This document shows positions 6,907 to 7,082 of a stretch of 7,082 nucleotides of DNA, in pieces. The stretch's first letter is position 1. Every line of letters starts with the position of its first letter. The stretch is from the NCBI GenBank assembly GCA_031279875.1, contig JAITHS010000313.1:1-7082 (forward strand), written 5' to 3'. The DNA comes from Tannerella sp. GTDB taxonomy: Bacteria > Bacteroidota > Bacteroidia > Bacteroidales > Tannerellaceae. A program made the translations under genes and the position numbers. The notes under the pieces are model-generated. The model was not told the DNA's origin, ran no database searches, and saw only the letters and a program-made list of their open reading frames with translations.

Positions 6907-6941
6907 TTTGTGTATAATCTCAAAAACTTTCGCTATCTTTG
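6907..6941 (+). promoter_or_regulatory. Promoter of the AAA-ATPase-like gene
   Basis: TATCTTTG at 6934-6941 is a good Bacteroidetes -7 element. TTTG at 6907-6910 would be the -33 element, but the spacing is 23 bases, longer than usual; TGTG at 6909-6912 would give 21. Transcription should begin near 6945, leaving a leader of about 32 bases. Confidence 0.6.
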
Positions 6942-6946
6942 CACAT

Positions 6947-6970
6947 CATAATTCATAATTCATAATTCAT
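6947..6970. repeat. CATAATT heptad repeat in the leader of the AAA-ATPase-like gene
   Basis: Three exact units (6947-6953, 6954-6960, 6961-6967) and a partial fourth lie between the promoter and the ATG at 6977. They replace the TTAAAAA heptads found at the same place in the inverted copy. Confidence 0.85.
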
Positions 6971-6976
6971 TTACTC

Positions 6977-7082
6977 ATGTTGTTACAAAAGCGAAAATAT
7001 CCTATCGGCACGCAAGATTTCAATAATCTGCGGCAAGGCGGTTATGTTTATGTTGACAAAACGGTTTTTATCGACAAATTGC
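6977..7082 (+). CDS. AAA-ATPase-like protein (likely with C-terminal PD-(D/E)XK domain), 3' partial
   Basis: Only 35 codons are in the window. The start (MLLQKRKYPIGTQDFNNLRQ, then GGYVYVDKTVFIDKL) matches the N-terminal signature 'PIG..DF..LR..GY.YVDKT..I' of the AAA-ATPase-like family (Pfam AAA-ATPase_like, usually followed by a PD-(D/E)XK nuclease-like domain). Members are about 500-600 residues and often occur in many copies in Bacteroidetes genomes. Their role is not established; the domains suggest ATP-driven action on nucleic acid. The P-loop would lie just beyond the window. ATG 6977 fits the family N-terminus and sits about 35 bases after a -7 promoter element. A truncated copy of this start lies on the opposite strand at 6388-6486. 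Confidence 0.8.
   Translation, partial: MLLQKRKYPIGTQDFNNLRQGGYVYVDKTVFIDKL

Larger units (their letters stand above)
6388..7075. repeat. Long inverted repeat: two divergent copies of the AAA gene start plus promoter
   Basis: The arms are 6388-6555 (minus orientation, 168 bp) and 6907-7075 (plus orientation, 169 bp), separated by 351 bp. From the outside of the loop towards the arm ends, promoters match at 35 of 36 bases. The leaders (33 and 34 bases) differ because they hold different heptad repeats. The first 33 codons match at 94 of 99 bases. Homology stops after the FID codons of the chimera. Such arms could support inversion of the central segment or gene conversion, but no recombinase gene or crossover site is visible. 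Confidence 0.85.

Noticed and set aside
6388..7075. Terminal inverted repeats of an insertion sequence
   Set aside because: The arms are copies of a gene start with its promoter, there is no transposase between them, and no target-site duplication was seen.

Overview
The window looks like DNA from a member of the Bacteroidetes, most likely order Bacteroidales. The first gene ends in a type IX secretion (T9SS)-like C-terminal domain. Promoters have the Bacteroidetes form, with TAnnTTTG as the -7 element. TrpD has the Bacteroidetes version of the PRPP-binding loop (KHGNYGATSVSG). No Shine-Dalgarno-like sequences stand out. The right edge carries the start of an AAA-ATPase-like/PD-(D/E)XK family that is often multicopy in host-associated Bacteroidales. 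The species cannot be told from the sequence.

Layout. Positions 1-2852 hold the 3' part of a large secreted surface protein: a right-handed beta-helix rich in GGGI turns, an Ig-like domain, a fibronectin III-like domain and a T9SS-type C-terminus. It is open at the left edge, where the window begins with 17 consecutive C. Its stop codon lies inside an array of 7-bp repeats that folds into a perfect 22-bp hairpin. A canonical Bacteroidetes promoter at 3003-3033 then drives trpD (3042-4037) with almost no 5' leader. Seven bases after trpD comes a membrane-anchored SGNH/GDSL-type protein (4045-4836), which overlaps by one base an AlgI/DltB-like MBOAT O-acyltransferase (4836-6245). These two form a typical polysaccharide O-acetylation pair, apparently co-transcribed with the tryptophan gene.

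Positions 6246-7082 look like a scrap-yard of gene fragments. On the minus strand, a promoter plus the first 33 codons of an AAA-ATPase-like gene are fused in frame to about 44 codons resembling a GH43 glycosidase. On the plus strand there is a remnant of a TPR protein of the kind found at the C-terminus of Bacteroidetes O-antigen ligases; its middle is deleted and its tail is in another frame. At the right edge a second, apparently intact copy of the AAA-ATPase-like gene begins, with the same promoter. The two AAA copies form an inverted repeat of about 168 bp per arm. Heptanucleotide tandem repeats of three different sequences (AGTTGAG, TTAAAAA, CATAATT) are scattered through the intergenic DNA. 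Two of them occupy the same 5'-leader position in the two AAA copies.

The most interesting points are the repeat-swapped leaders and inverted-repeat structure at the right end, the chimeric AAA-GH43 reading frame, the near-leaderless trpD linked to an O-acetylation module, and the C-tract in the surface-protein gene, which could be a phase-variation switch or an assembly artefact.
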